Part shown: positions 43,866-52,739 of the stretch, in pieces | Numbering within the stretch: the first letter of the stretch is position 1 | How the letters are laid out: each line of letters begins with the position of its first letter | Assembly (NCBI RefSeq): GCF_042675705.1 | Contig: NZ_JBHTJJ010000001.1 | DNA length: 64,000 nt | Direction: 5' to 3' (one strand) | From: Ruegeria arenilitoris | GTDB taxonomy: Bacteria > Pseudomonadota > Alphaproteobacteria > Rhodobacterales > Rhodobacteraceae | Notes under the pieces: model-generated | The model's input: the letters and a program-made list of their open reading frames with translations, nothing else | Told to the model about the DNA's origin: nothing | Databases searched by the model: none | Program-made: the position numbers and the translations under genes

Positions 43866-44399
43866 ATGCTTCTGGCAGGTGTCGACGCAAGTGGGGCAGG
43901 CGGAACGGATCATTTGCTGGCGGCAGTTGCCGCGCGATTGCAGGAAGAAGGTCTGCGCTTGCTCGGAGCGCTGCGTGTGAACATTCCGGATACCGGCACC
44001 CAGTTTTGTGAGACAACGCTTGGACTGCTGCCGCATGGCCCCAATATCCGGATCACGCAGGATCTGGGTTCGGACTCAGGCGCGTGTCGCATGGACGCCG
44101 GTGCGATCGAAGACGTGGTCGGCATCGCGTCCGCTCGGTTTCGAGAAGACAGTTGCGACATCGTTCTGCTTAACAAGTTCGGACTCAGCGAGGCCGAGGG
44201 CCGCGGATTTCGCACGCTAATTGCCGAGGCCTTGGCGCGAGATACTCCGGTCCTGATCGGCGTGAGCAAAACCCATCGCGCAGCCTTCGATCAGTTTGCC
44301 GGAGGAACCGCCAAGCTCCTGCCGCCCCTTGAGTACGTTGTGGTCGAATGGTGCCGATGGTCAATCGCGCAAGGCCGAAACACGGCGGCACCGGGTTGA
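43866..44399 (+). CDS. DUF2478 domain-containing protein
   Basis: This 177-residue protein belongs to DUF2478, distantly related to P-loop nucleoside triphosphatases. The loop region reads VDASGAGGTDHLLAAVAARLQ, without the lysine of a Walker A motif. The conserved DIVLLNKFGLSEAEGRGFRTLIAEALARDTPVLIGV and LPPLEYVVVEWC identify the family. DUF2478 genes are often near molybdate transport or denitrification genes; the function is unknown. ATG at 43866 follows GAGGGG. It lies between the hemerythrin gene and ubiT in the same operon. Confidence 0.83.
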   Translation: MLLAGVDASGAGGTDHLLAAVAARLQEEGLRLLGALRVNIPDTGTQFCETTLGLLPHGPNIRITQDLGSDSGACRMDAGAIEDVVGIASARFREDSCDIVLLNKFGLSEAEGRGFRTLIAEALARDTPVLIGVSKTHRAAFDQFAGGTAKLLPPLEYVVVEWCRWSIAQGRNTAAPG

Positions 44400-44438
44400 A
44401 CCCGCACAAATACAACAGCCAAACGGATGAGGCATTAC

Positions 44439-44975
44439 ATGCAGCATATGGTGAGCCCAACACAGACAACGAACAGGCCAAAGCCGCCGGGACAGGCAAT
44501 CGTCTCGCGTTTGGCCTGTTTGGCGGTTCAGCCCATTCTCGCGCGGGTGGTCCGTAGGGTCGCGCAGGAACACCCTGCGCTGTTCGCCCGGCTTGGCCCG
44601 TATCAAAACGCCGATTTCCTGATCGACCTGATCGAGCTGCCGTTCGCGCTGCATCTGCGTCCGGATCCTCAGAACCTGAGCTTTCGCGCCGTGCCGCGGT
44701 CGATGCTGCCTGACGCCACAGCCGTAATACGAGGGCGGTTCCTGCTGCTGTTGGAGCTGGTTGATGCGGAACAGGACGGCGACGCTGCCTTTTTCTCGCG
44801 CGATTTGGAGATCACAGGAGATACCGAGGCCGTCGTCCGTTTGCGCAATGCATTGGACGACATGGATGGATCCATCGCTCAGGAGGCTGCGGACATGTTC
44901 GGCCCGCCTGGTCGCGCTATCCTGTCCCGGTTGCGCCGAAATTACCAAGAAGTAGAAGGAGCGACCGCTTCATGA
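44439..44975 (+). CDS. ubiT: Ubiquinone biosynthesis accessory factor UbiT (SCP2 domain)
   Basis: This 178-residue protein has an SCP2-like lipid-binding domain (LPFALHLRPDPQNLSFRAVPRSMLPDATAVIRGRFLLLLELVD, GDAAFFSRDLEITGDTEAVVRLRNALDDMD). UbiT binds hydrophobic ubiquinone intermediates and is required for oxygen-independent ubiquinone synthesis together with UbiU and UbiV, whose genes follow directly. ATG at 44439 with GATGAGG 6 nt upstream is chosen over ATGs at 44427 and 44448. The stop overlaps the ubiU start by 4 nt. Confidence 0.9.
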   Translation: MQHMVSPTQTTNRPKPPGQAIVSRLACLAVQPILARVVRRVAQEHPALFARLGPYQNADFLIDLIELPFALHLRPDPQNLSFRAVPRSMLPDATAVIRGRFLLLLELVDAEQDGDAAFFSRDLEITGDTEAVVRLRNALDDMDGSIAQEAADMFGPPGRAILSRLRRNYQEVEGATAS

Positions 44976-45970
44976 GCCTCGCCGAATTGATATGCCCCGC
45001 CGGAACTCCTGCTGCCCTGCGCACGGCAGTCGATGCTGGGGCCGACGCCGTCTATTGCGGCTTTCAGGACGCCACCAACGCCCGAAATTTTCCGGGGCTG
45101 AACTTCACGCCGCAGGAATTGGAGGAGGCGGTCTCCTATGCCCATGCCAAGGGCGTCAAAGTCCTTCTGGCACTCAACACTTATCCCCCGGCGGGAAAGG
45201 TCGACCTCTGGCGGCACGCTGCCGACACCGGTGCGCGGATCGGCGTTGATGCCTTCATCGTGGCTGATATGGGCGTGGCCGACTACATCGCCCGAACCCA
45301 TCCACAGGTACGCTTGCACCTGTCGGTGCAGGCTGCTGCGTCGTCACCCGAGGCGATCCGCTACTACTGCGAGAATTTCGGTGTCAAACGCGTAGTCCTG
45401 CCCCGTATTTTGACCATCCCCGAGATCCGGCAGATCCGAAAAGAAATCCCCTGTGAGATCGAGACCTTCATCTTCGGAAACCACGGTCTGATGGTCGAAG
45501 GGCGCTGCAGCCTGACGAACTATCTGACCGGGCAGTCCACGAACCTCGATGGCGTCTGTTCGCCGGCGTCTGACGTGGAGTACGTGCGCGATGCCGATGG
45601 TTCGATGTCATCGAAGTTGGCTGGATTTACCATCGACCGGTTCGGGCCAGATGAGAAGGCCGGTTATCCGACGATTTGCAAGGGCCGCTATCAGGTCGCT
45701 CATCGCCCGGACGGGTACTATGCGTTCGAGGAACCGATCAGCCTGAACCTGGCCCGACTTCTGCCCGAGTTGATCGATGCCGGTGTCCATGCGTTCAAGA
45801 TCGAAGGGCGGCAAAGGTCCAAGAGTTATGTCCGGTCCGTGGTGTCTGCATTTCGAAACGCTGTCGACGATATCCGGGCGGGTCGCGATGCGGATATCGG
45901 GAACCTCGTCGCACTGACCGAGGGTCAGAAACAGACGCAAGGCGCTTTTGCCACGAAGAAATGGCGGTGA
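44972..45970 (+). CDS. ubiU: O2-independent ubiquinone hydroxylase subunit UbiU (U32 family)
   Basis: UbiU with UbiV hydroxylates ubiquinone precursors anaerobically. The 332-residue protein is a U32-family TIM barrel (ELICPAGTPAALRTAVDAGADAVYCG, ALNTYPPAG, HLSVQAAASS, VVLPRILTIPEI). The iron-sulfur cysteines C179 (EGRC), C196 (DGVC) and C236 (YPTICKGRY) align with the E. coli ligands C176, C193 and C232. The fourth position, E. coli C169, is G172 here, preceded by H171 (FGNHGLMVEGRC). Ligation may therefore differ from E. coli. It is coupled to ubiT by ATGA, and ubiV follows 4 nt later. Confidence 0.92.
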   Translation: MSLAELICPAGTPAALRTAVDAGADAVYCGFQDATNARNFPGLNFTPQELEEAVSYAHAKGVKVLLALNTYPPAGKVDLWRHAADTGARIGVDAFIVADMGVADYIARTHPQVRLHLSVQAAASSPEAIRYYCENFGVKRVVLPRILTIPEIRQIRKEIPCEIETFIFGNHGLMVEGRCSLTNYLTGQSTNLDGVCSPASDVEYVRDADGSMSSKLAGFTIDRFGPDEKAGYPTICKGRYQVAHRPDGYYAFEEPISLNLARLLPELIDAGVHAFKIEGRQRSKSYVRSVVSAFRNAVDDIRAGRDADIGNLVALTEGQKQTQGAFATKKWR

Positions 45971-45974
45971 AACG

Positions 45975-46886
45975 ATGACGAAACTTACATTGGGCCCGAT
46001 CGCCTATCACTGGTCGGCCGACCAACGCTGGGATTTCTATGCGCGTGTCGCCGACGAAGCTCCGGTGGATGAGGTCTATCTGGGCGAGGTCATCTGTTCA
46101 AAACGCGCCCCGTTCCAGGAGGCTGACCTGCCGTCCATCATCGAAAGGCTCGAACGGGCTGGCAAAAAGGTGGTTTTGTCCTCCTTGGCCGAAGTGATGC
46201 TGAAACGAGAGCGCAAGGCCACCGAAGACCTGTCCGAAATGGAGTCGCCCGAGATCGAAATCAACAACGCTGCAGGCCTGTATGCACGCGGTACGCGACC
46301 GCATCGCATCGGCCCATTCATGAATGCCTATAACGAGGCCACAATCCGCTGGATGGCGTCAAAGGGGGCGACGCATGTCTGCCTACCCACCGAGTTGCCA
46401 GCGCCCTCGATCGCCGTCGCGGCGCGAATGGCGCGCGACATGGGCCTTGGGGTTGAAGTGCAGGTCTTTGGCCGGGCGTCGCTGGCCGTTTCGGCGCGGT
46501 GCTATCATGCGCGCTCGCACGGGCGGACAAAGGACAATTGCCAATTCGTCTGCGAAGAAGACCCCGACGGGATGCCGCTGCGTACGAGGGATGAGCAGCC
46601 GATCCTGCGCATCAACGGGATCCAGACCCAATCCGAAGGGTATCTGATCCTGCTGCAGGAGCTGCCCCAACTGGTTGCCGATGGTGTGAGCCATCTGCGG
46701 TTGATGCCGCAGGCCGTCGACATGGTCACCGTCGCTGAGGTTTACCGGGCGGTGCTGGATCAAAGCATGTCGACCGAGGCGGCCGAAGCCCGGTTGCGGC
46801 AGGTTTGTGCGGATACGCCGTTCAGCAACGGGTTCTACCACGGTCAGGCCGGCTATCGCAGGATAGCCCAGGCGTCCCTTGCATGA
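45975..46886 (+). CDS. ubiV: O2-independent ubiquinone hydroxylase subunit UbiV (U32 family)
   Basis: This 303-residue partner of UbiU has a U32 barrel and all four expected iron-sulfur cysteines: C41 (GEVICSKR), C176, C189 and C193 in SARCYHARSHGRTKDNCQFVC. The spacing CX12CX3C is the same as in E. coli UbiV. LGPIAYHWSADQRWDFYARVAD starts the barrel and LRINGIQTQSEGYLILL follows the cluster region. ATG at 45975 lies 4 nt after the ubiU stop; a longer frame upstream overlaps ubiU and lacks similarity. nnrS follows 9 nt later. Confidence 0.93.
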   Translation: MTKLTLGPIAYHWSADQRWDFYARVADEAPVDEVYLGEVICSKRAPFQEADLPSIIERLERAGKKVVLSSLAEVMLKRERKATEDLSEMESPEIEINNAAGLYARGTRPHRIGPFMNAYNEATIRWMASKGATHVCLPTELPAPSIAVAARMARDMGLGVEVQVFGRASLAVSARCYHARSHGRTKDNCQFVCEEDPDGMPLRTRDEQPILRINGIQTQSEGYLILLQELPQLVADGVSHLRLMPQAVDMVTVAEVYRAVLDQSMSTEAAEARLRQVCADTPFSNGFYHGQAGYRRIAQASLA

Positions 46887-46895
46887 TCGGAAACC

Positions 46896-48056
46896 ATGCT
46901 GTCCTCGCCTCATCGGATCATGTTTCCTGCGGCGGGGGCGGCTGCCCTTCTGGGGGTGAGCGGCTTGTTTCTGGGGCAGGATTTCATCACCCATTGGTCG
47001 CCGTTGCCGGGGCTATACGCTTGGCATGCGCATGAGATGCTGTTCGGCTTCGTCGGCGCGGCATTTGCGGGCTATTCGCTGACGGCGATGCGTAGCTGGT
47101 CGGGGGGCGGATTTGTCTCGCCGACCGGCAGTTTGTTGCTGTTTGCGCTTTGGGCGATGTCCCGGTTTGCCGCCATCGGTGCGCTTGGGGGCGAACTCAT
47201 TTTCATCGTCCCAACGGGCACGGCGTTCTTGCTCTTTCTCGCTGGTCGTCTCGCTTGGGCTGCACTGCGCGCGCAGGCGGTTGCCGGAGGACTGCAGGCG
47301 CTTTTTGCCCTTTTCTTGGCCATCTGCCAGCTTGCCTATCTAACTGGGTCTGCGCCGTCCTTCTCCTCAGTTTTGCTCGTTGCACTTTTGGTTTCGGTTG
47401 TCGGCGGGCGCATGATCGCTGCATTCACATGGAATAGGACGCACCTAAGCCCAACCGCCGCGCGTCAGTTTCGGTGCGCGAGGGTATTGGGGGACGCTTC
47501 GGCGGCAGCTCTGGCTTTGGCCGCGGTGCTTGTCGGGCTTGTTTCCGTCGCCGATGGTCCGCTTATCGGGGTCCTGCTTGTGATCTGCGCGGGATGCGAG
47601 GGTGGTCGTCTGTGGCTCTGGCATTCAACGGCAGTTCGACAGGATGGTCTGCTGGCGATGCTTCATATGGCCTTTGCGTGGTTGCCCGCTGGTATGTCTC
47701 TGTTGGCGGCTTCCCTGTATTTCCCCGACTTGCTGGCGGCGCCTGATGCGTTGCACGTTCTGACGGTCGGAGCGGTCAGCTGCGCGATCTATGCCGTCGC
47801 TGCCCGTGCGGTCGCGCGCCGTTGCGGCCGGCTGCGCCCCAGTGCGATTGATGGTATCGGATATGCCTTGTTGTGCCTTGCCGCGGTTTTGCGGGCGTCC
47901 TCTGCAGACGTGCCCGCGGTCCTTGCTTGGGGAGCGTGTTGGGCCGTGTTTCTCTGGCGGCACGTCCAAGCGCTAGGCCGCCCACTCGAGCGACCGGTGT
48001 TCAGCGGTCAGGCCAGCAACAGGATGGATCCTGGCGTCGCCGATCAATTGCCCTGA
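46896..48056 (+). CDS. nnrS: NnrS family membrane protein
   Basis: This 386-residue protein is very hydrophobic, with about twelve helices, and shows the NnrS start HRIMFPAAGAAALLG, PGLYAWHAHEMLFGFVGAAFAGYSLTAM with conserved histidines, GGRMIAAFTWNR and LHVLTVGAVSCAIYAVAARA. NnrS is a heme- and copper-containing inner-membrane protein linked to nitrosative stress and denitrification, protecting against NO-derived damage by an unclear mechanism. It ends the plus-strand NO/ubiquinone operon and overlaps the convergent M56 peptidase gene by 13 nt. Confidence 0.9.
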   Translation: MLSSPHRIMFPAAGAAALLGVSGLFLGQDFITHWSPLPGLYAWHAHEMLFGFVGAAFAGYSLTAMRSWSGGGFVSPTGSLLLFALWAMSRFAAIGALGGELIFIVPTGTAFLLFLAGRLAWAALRAQAVAGGLQALFALFLAICQLAYLTGSAPSFSSVLLVALLVSVVGGRMIAAFTWNRTHLSPTAARQFRCARVLGDASAAALALAAVLVGLVSVADGPLIGVLLVICAGCEGGRLWLWHSTAVRQDGLLAMLHMAFAWLPAGMSLLAASLYFPDLLAAPDALHVLTVGAVSCAIYAVAARAVARRCGRLRPSAIDGIGYALLCLAAVLRASSADVPAVLAWGACWAVFLWRHVQALGRPLERPVFSGQASNRMDPGVADQLP

Positions 48057-49141
48057 TTGCGTGCCTCGAGCCGTTCAAGGTTCACGACGGTCGACAGCAT
48101 CAGCCGGTCATGGCTCCAGTCCTGAGTCTGGCGGATCGTGGCTGCGCCCAAGGCCAGCAGAACAGCGAACAGCAGGGCCGAACCCATGAAGAGTGCCGGC
48201 AACGGTGCCGAGAACGAGGGTGCATCGGCCAGCGCGATCACGCGTTGTTTCAGAACCCGTTTGGCCTTGCCACCAGAGACCAGCGCCACGTTCAAGACCC
48301 GTGGCCGGCCCTGCGCAACGGTCCGGGCGCAATAGTCCAGCAGGCAGTCGGTATAGTCGCGCGCGTCGATCCCGCGTCGGGTGACGACGGACTGGTCGCA
48401 GGCCAGTTCGCGCAGTCGGCTGAACTGGTATTTCAACGCCCAGTAGGCAGGGTTCCAGAACAGCAGCGGTCGCACGGCCTCAAACGCAATCTCCCATTCG
48501 ACGTCCCGGGCGCGAACGTGCTGCAATTCATGCGCCAGGGCAAATCGCAGTTCGCGGGGGGTGTCCAGCAGATGGCTGGGCAGAACGACATGGCGACGAC
48601 GCGCCCCGCGCACGGCAAATGGAACCGTGATCCGATCGGACAAGCGAATGTCCACGTTGGCCGACCGCCGCCACAGGAAGCTGGAAACCACCGTATCGCG
48701 GATCGCCAGCGCATCCCGGACGGTGCGGACCAGCATCCGGAGGGCGGCCAGGGCCAGCAGCACCAAGGCGGCCGTCACAAGGGCGCTTTGTCCGGACAGA
48801 ACCGTGTCGATCCAACGTTCGCGCGTGTTCAGCAGGGCTTCGAATTGTGTGGCCGGCATCGCGATTTCACCGCGCAAATACGCCGCTACCGCAATATCAC
48901 CGATGGAAACGGCCTGACCCGGCCAGAAAAAACCGGCGGCTGCCGTGACCCCAAGGGCCAGAACAGGGCTGAGCATGACGCAGAAGCACAGAACCTTCAG
49001 CACGCGCAGCTGTGTCATGTAGTCGTGCCGCAGGCGCGTTCGGGCTACGGCCATGCGGGCGCCCAACCAGATAAGTGCCGAAAGAACCAGCACCACGTTC
49101 AGGTCGAGAAATACATCGAGAACCGGTTTAACCGCTGTCAT
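48044..49141 (-). CDS. M56 family metallopeptidase (BlaR1/MecR1-like, no sensor domain)
   Basis: This 365-residue membrane peptidase has several N-terminal helices (FLDLNVVLVLSALIWLGARM, LKVLCFCVMLSPVLALGV), a gluzincin HExxH site H204-E205-H208 (ALAHELQHVRARDVEWE), and a last C-terminal helix (LFMGSALLFAVLLALGA). BlaR1 proteins end in a penicillin-binding sensor domain; this one does not, so its signal must be different. It overlaps the upstream BlaI-type repressor gene by 14 nt, forming the usual peptidase-repressor pair. Confidence 0.88.
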   Translation of the reverse strand: MTAVKPVLDVFLDLNVVLVLSALIWLGARMAVARTRLRHDYMTQLRVLKVLCFCVMLSPVLALGVTAAAGFFWPGQAVSIGDIAVAAYLRGEIAMPATQFEALLNTRERWIDTVLSGQSALVTAALVLLALAALRMLVRTVRDALAIRDTVVSSFLWRRSANVDIRLSDRITVPFAVRGARRRHVVLPSHLLDTPRELRFALAHELQHVRARDVEWEIAFEAVRPLLFWNPAYWALKYQFSRLRELACDQSVVTRRGIDARDYTDCLLDYCARTVAQGRPRVLNVALVSGGKAKRVLKQRVIALADAPSFSAPLPALFMGSALLFAVLLALGAATIRQTQDWSHDRLMLSTVVNLERLEARNQGN

Positions 49142-49541
49142 TTTGCAGTCTCCTCTCTACCAGTGCTCGAATTTCCTCCAGATCAGCTTCGGTCAGGCCG
49201 GCGTCGTCGACAAGTCGTGCCACCAGCGAGGCCGGGATGTCATCGAACAACGTGCGGGACAGGTTCTGCAGCGACCGCGCCTGATAAGTGTCCTTCTCAA
49301 GCAGCGGCCGGTAGATCAGGGTTTTGCCGTCCTTGCGGCTCTGGACAAATCCCTTTTCATCCAGGATGCGCAGGATCGTCGCGCCCGAGGTGTAGGCCAG
49401 GTTCCGCTCGGGCGGCAGCCGGTCCAGCACGTCGCGCACCGAGCCTTCGCCAAGTGCCCAGAGCTCGTTCATGAACTCCAGTTCGACCTCGGTCAGCAGA
49501 TTTCCTGTCTTTCTCTTTCGCATCGGTCTCGGTGTCACCAT
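49128..49541 (-). CDS. BlaI/MecI/CopY family transcriptional repressor
   Basis: This 137-residue winged-helix repressor has the pattern TEVELEFMNELWALGEGSVRDVLDRLPPERNLAYTSGATILRILDEKGFVQSRKDGKTLIYRPLL and a C-terminal dimerisation helix region, where the M56 partner would cleave it to relieve repression. No beta-lactamase gene is near, so the regulated target is unknown; the pair may control itself. ATG at 49541 is used; ATG at 49523 (MRKRKTG) is an alternative start. Confidence 0.88.
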   Translation of the reverse strand: MVTPRPMRKRKTGNLLTEVELEFMNELWALGEGSVRDVLDRLPPERNLAYTSGATILRILDEKGFVQSRKDGKTLIYRPLLEKDTYQARSLQNLSRTLFDDIPASLVARLVDDAGLTEADLEEIRALVERRLQNDSG

Positions 49542-49591
49542 TTTGCCTGTTATGCTCGCCAGACAAGCATCCTTTCACGGTTACGCAAAGC

Positions 49592-50007
49592 CTAAACTTT
49601 CCAGAAAACGAAAATGCCCCAGCCGATCGACAGGAAAAGCGGGGTCCAGACCGGTTGGCCGACCAGCCCCAGCCAGGCCAGAAAGATATAGGCCGAGCCC
49701 AGCAGGGTGATGAACAGCCGGTCGCCCAACGTGGTGGTCAGGCCCAGCACGCCCCGGCGTTCGATCCCGTCGCGAAACTTGACCACCTCGAGCACGCCGA
49801 TCAGGGCGATGGCCGAGAAGATGCCCACGAAAACCGCCAGCGTTGCCGGGGTCCAGGCCATCCAGAAGTCGGGCCACAGCGGGTCGGTCCAGGAAAAGCC
49901 CTTGGGTTCTTCCTGACCGACATTGCCCCAGCCGGCCTTGGCTTGCGCCAGTGCCGGGGAAGGGGCGAACAGGGAGAGGGAGAGAAGGAGTTTGCGCATG
50001 TCGAACC

Positions 50008-50011
<4 letters not shown>
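49592..50011 (-). CDS. glpU: DUF2160 small membrane protein of the glycerol ABC transporter
   Basis: This protein of 139 residues has an N-terminal signal-like segment (KLLLSLSLFAPSPALAQA) and three hydrophobic segments (WTPATLAVFVGIFSAIALIGVLEVV, RLFITLLGSAYIFLAWLGLVG, TPLFLSIGWGIFVFWKV), matching DUF2160. In Rhizobium the corresponding gene is glpU of glpSTPQUV; its role in transport is undefined. The ATG at 50011 overlaps the glpQ stop (ATGA); ATG at 49999 after GAGG is also possible. It is the last gene of the operon. Confidence 0.85.
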
Positions 50012-50801
<790 letters not shown>

Positions 50802-50805
<4 letters not shown>

Positions 50806-51665
50806 TGCGCGTCATCCTTTGTCATGAGGGTGTAGAAGACCCAGGAAACCAGCAGAGTGATGGCGAAATAGATCAGGCTCATCGCGGCCGCGGGGCCGAG
50901 GTCGAACTGTCCCAGTGCGATCTTCACCAGGTCGATCGACAGCAGGGTGGTCGAGTTGCCGGGGCCGCCCCCGGTCAGAACGAACGGTTCGGTGTAGATG
51001 TTGAAACTGTCCATGAACCGCAGCAGAACCGCGATGGTCAGAACCGTCTTCATTTTGGGCAGCTGGATATAGCGGAACACCGACCAGGGGCTTGCACCAT
51101 CGATCTTGGCCGCCTGGTAATAGGCGTCGGGGATCGACACCAGACCGGCATAGCACAGCAGCACCACCAGCGAGGTCCAGTGCCAGACATCCATCACCAC
51201 GATGGTGATCCAGGCCGACAGCGGCTGTTGGGTCATGTCATAGTTGATGCCCAGTACGTCGTTCAGGAAATACCCCAGCAGGCCGATCTTTGGCAGGGTG
51301 AAAATGTTCCACATCGAGCCGACCACGTTCCACGGGATCAGCATCGGCAGGGCCATCAGGACCAGGCAGACCGGCACCCAGAATCCCTTGCGCGGCATCG
51401 ACAGGGCCACGATGATGCCCAGTGGCACCTCGATCATCAGGATCAGCGCGGTGAACAGGAACTGCCGCCCCAGCGCCGCCTGGAAGCGGTCAGACCGCAG
51501 GATCTGTTCGAACCAGCCCAGCCCTTCCCAGAAGAACTGGTTGTTGCCAAAGGTTTCCTGCACCGAATAGTTGACCACCGTCATCATCGGCACAAGCGCG
51601 TTGAAGGCGACCAGCGCCAGCACCGGCAGGACAAAGAACCACGCTTTCTGGTTTTCCGTTCTCAT
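50802..51665 (-). CDS. glpP: Glycerol ABC transporter permease GlpP
   Basis: This 287-residue MalF-type permease has helices starting with AWFFVLPVLALVAFNALVPMMTVVNYS and the ATPase-docking loop SIPDAYYQAAKIDGASPWSVFRYIQLPKMK. The sequence GGGPGNSTTLLSIDLVKIALGQFDLGPAAAMSLIYF is close to the C-terminus. It is coupled to glpT upstream and glpQ downstream by 4-nt overlaps. Confidence 0.88.
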
Positions 51666-52738
51666 CGGACGCGCTCCTCGGTTGCGATCCAGCCGTCGCG
51701 ATAGACGCGCGTCTGTTCAGGTTTGAATTGCAGAAAAACTTGCGATCCGGGCTCGGGGGCCGCGTGTTCGGTCACCGCCTTCAACGCGGTGTTGCCGACC
51801 ATGGCACTGACCACAAAATGCCGCCCGATATCGGCCACCTTGGTGACATGGGCCGGAATGCCCTCGGGGCCAAAGCCCACATATTCGGGCCGGATACCCA
51901 GATCTGTGCGGCCGCCACTGCCGCTGACCGGACCTTCCAGCACCACCTCGTGCCCTTCGAACAGGGCGCGATCGCCCCGCGCCTCGCAGGGCAGTACGTT
52001 CATGCCGGGCGAGCCGATGAAATGGCCGACGAATGTGTGCTGAGGGCGCTCGAACAGCTCGACCGGGGTGCCGATCTGGACCACTTCGCCTTCCTGCATC
52101 ACAACCACCTCGTCGGCGAAGGTCAGCGCTTCGGTCTGGTCGTGTGTGACATAGATCATCGTCGCCTTGACGCGCTGGTGCAGCTCTTTCAGCTTGGACC
52201 GCAGCTTCCATTTCAGATGCGGGTCGATCACGGTCAGCGGTTCGTCGAACATCACCGCGTTCACGTCGTCGCGGACCAGTCCGCGCCCCATCGAGATTTT
52301 CTGCTTGTTGTCGGGGCTGAGGCCGCTGGCGCGGGTGTTCAGCATGTCGGTGACATCCAGCATCTCGGCGATTTCGTCGACGCGGCGCTTGATCGTCGCC
52401 GGATCGACGCCGCGGTTCTTCAGCGGAAAAGCCAGGTTTTCGCCCACGGTCATCGTGTCGTAGATCACCGGAAACTGGAACACCTGTGCGATGTTGCGTT
52501 GATCGGGGGGCAGGGCGGTCACGTCACGGTCACCGAACAGGATCTGCCCTTCGGACGGGGTCAACAGGCCCGAGATGATGTTCAGCAGCGTGGACTTGCC
52601 GCAGCCCGACGGTCCAAGCAGTGCATAGGCCCCGCCATCACGCCAGGTCACGTCGATTTCCTTCAGCGCATAGTCCTGCGGGCCTTGCGGCGATGGCATG
52701 TAGCTGTGTTTGAGGTTTGAAAGCTTGATCTGTGCCAT
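51662..52738 (-). CDS. glpT: Glycerol ABC transporter ATP-binding protein GlpT
   Basis: This 358-residue ATPase has a good Walker A (GPSGCGKST, 42-50), Walker B with catalytic E166 (MFDEP) and switch H199 (YVTHDQTEA), plus a C-terminal MalK-like regulatory domain (LGIRPEYVGF). Its signature is degenerate: LSPDNKQK at 140-147 in place of LSGGQQQR, and the D-loop is altered (LTVIDPH). It should dimerise with GlpS, giving one intact and one defective ATP site. The start follows the glpS stop by 1 nt, and glpP overlaps by 4 nt. Confidence 0.9.
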   Translation of the reverse strand: MAQIKLSNLKHSYMPSPQGPQDYALKEIDVTWRDGGAYALLGPSGCGKSTLLNIISGLLTPSEGQILFGDRDVTALPPDQRNIAQVFQFPVIYDTMTVGENLAFPLKNRGVDPATIKRRVDEIAEMLDVTDMLNTRASGLSPDNKQKISMGRGLVRDDVNAVMFDEPLTVIDPHLKWKLRSKLKELHQRVKATMIYVTHDQTEALTFADEVVVMQEGEVVQIGTPVELFERPQHTFVGHFIGSPGMNVLPCEARGDRALFEGHEVVLEGPVSGSGGRTDLGIRPEYVGFGPEGIPAHVTKVADIGRHFVVSAMVGNTALKAVTEHAAPEPGSQVFLQFKPEQTRVYRDGWIATEERVR

Positions 52739-52739
52739 G

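Noticed and set aside
44972..46886. Reading the two U32 proteins as collagenase-like peptidases
   Set aside because: They are adjacent to an SCP2-domain UbiT gene and carry the iron-sulfur cysteine patterns of UbiU and UbiV, so the quinone role fits better.
47873..49474. 533-codon plus-strand open frame opposite the M56 and BlaI genes
   Set aside because: The opposite strand encodes clear HELQH peptidase and winged-helix proteins with start and overlap signals; this frame has no recognisable domain.
48044..49541. BlaI/BlaR1-like pair taken as beta-lactam resistance
   Set aside because: No beta-lactamase or penicillin-binding gene is present and the peptidase lacks the sensor domain.
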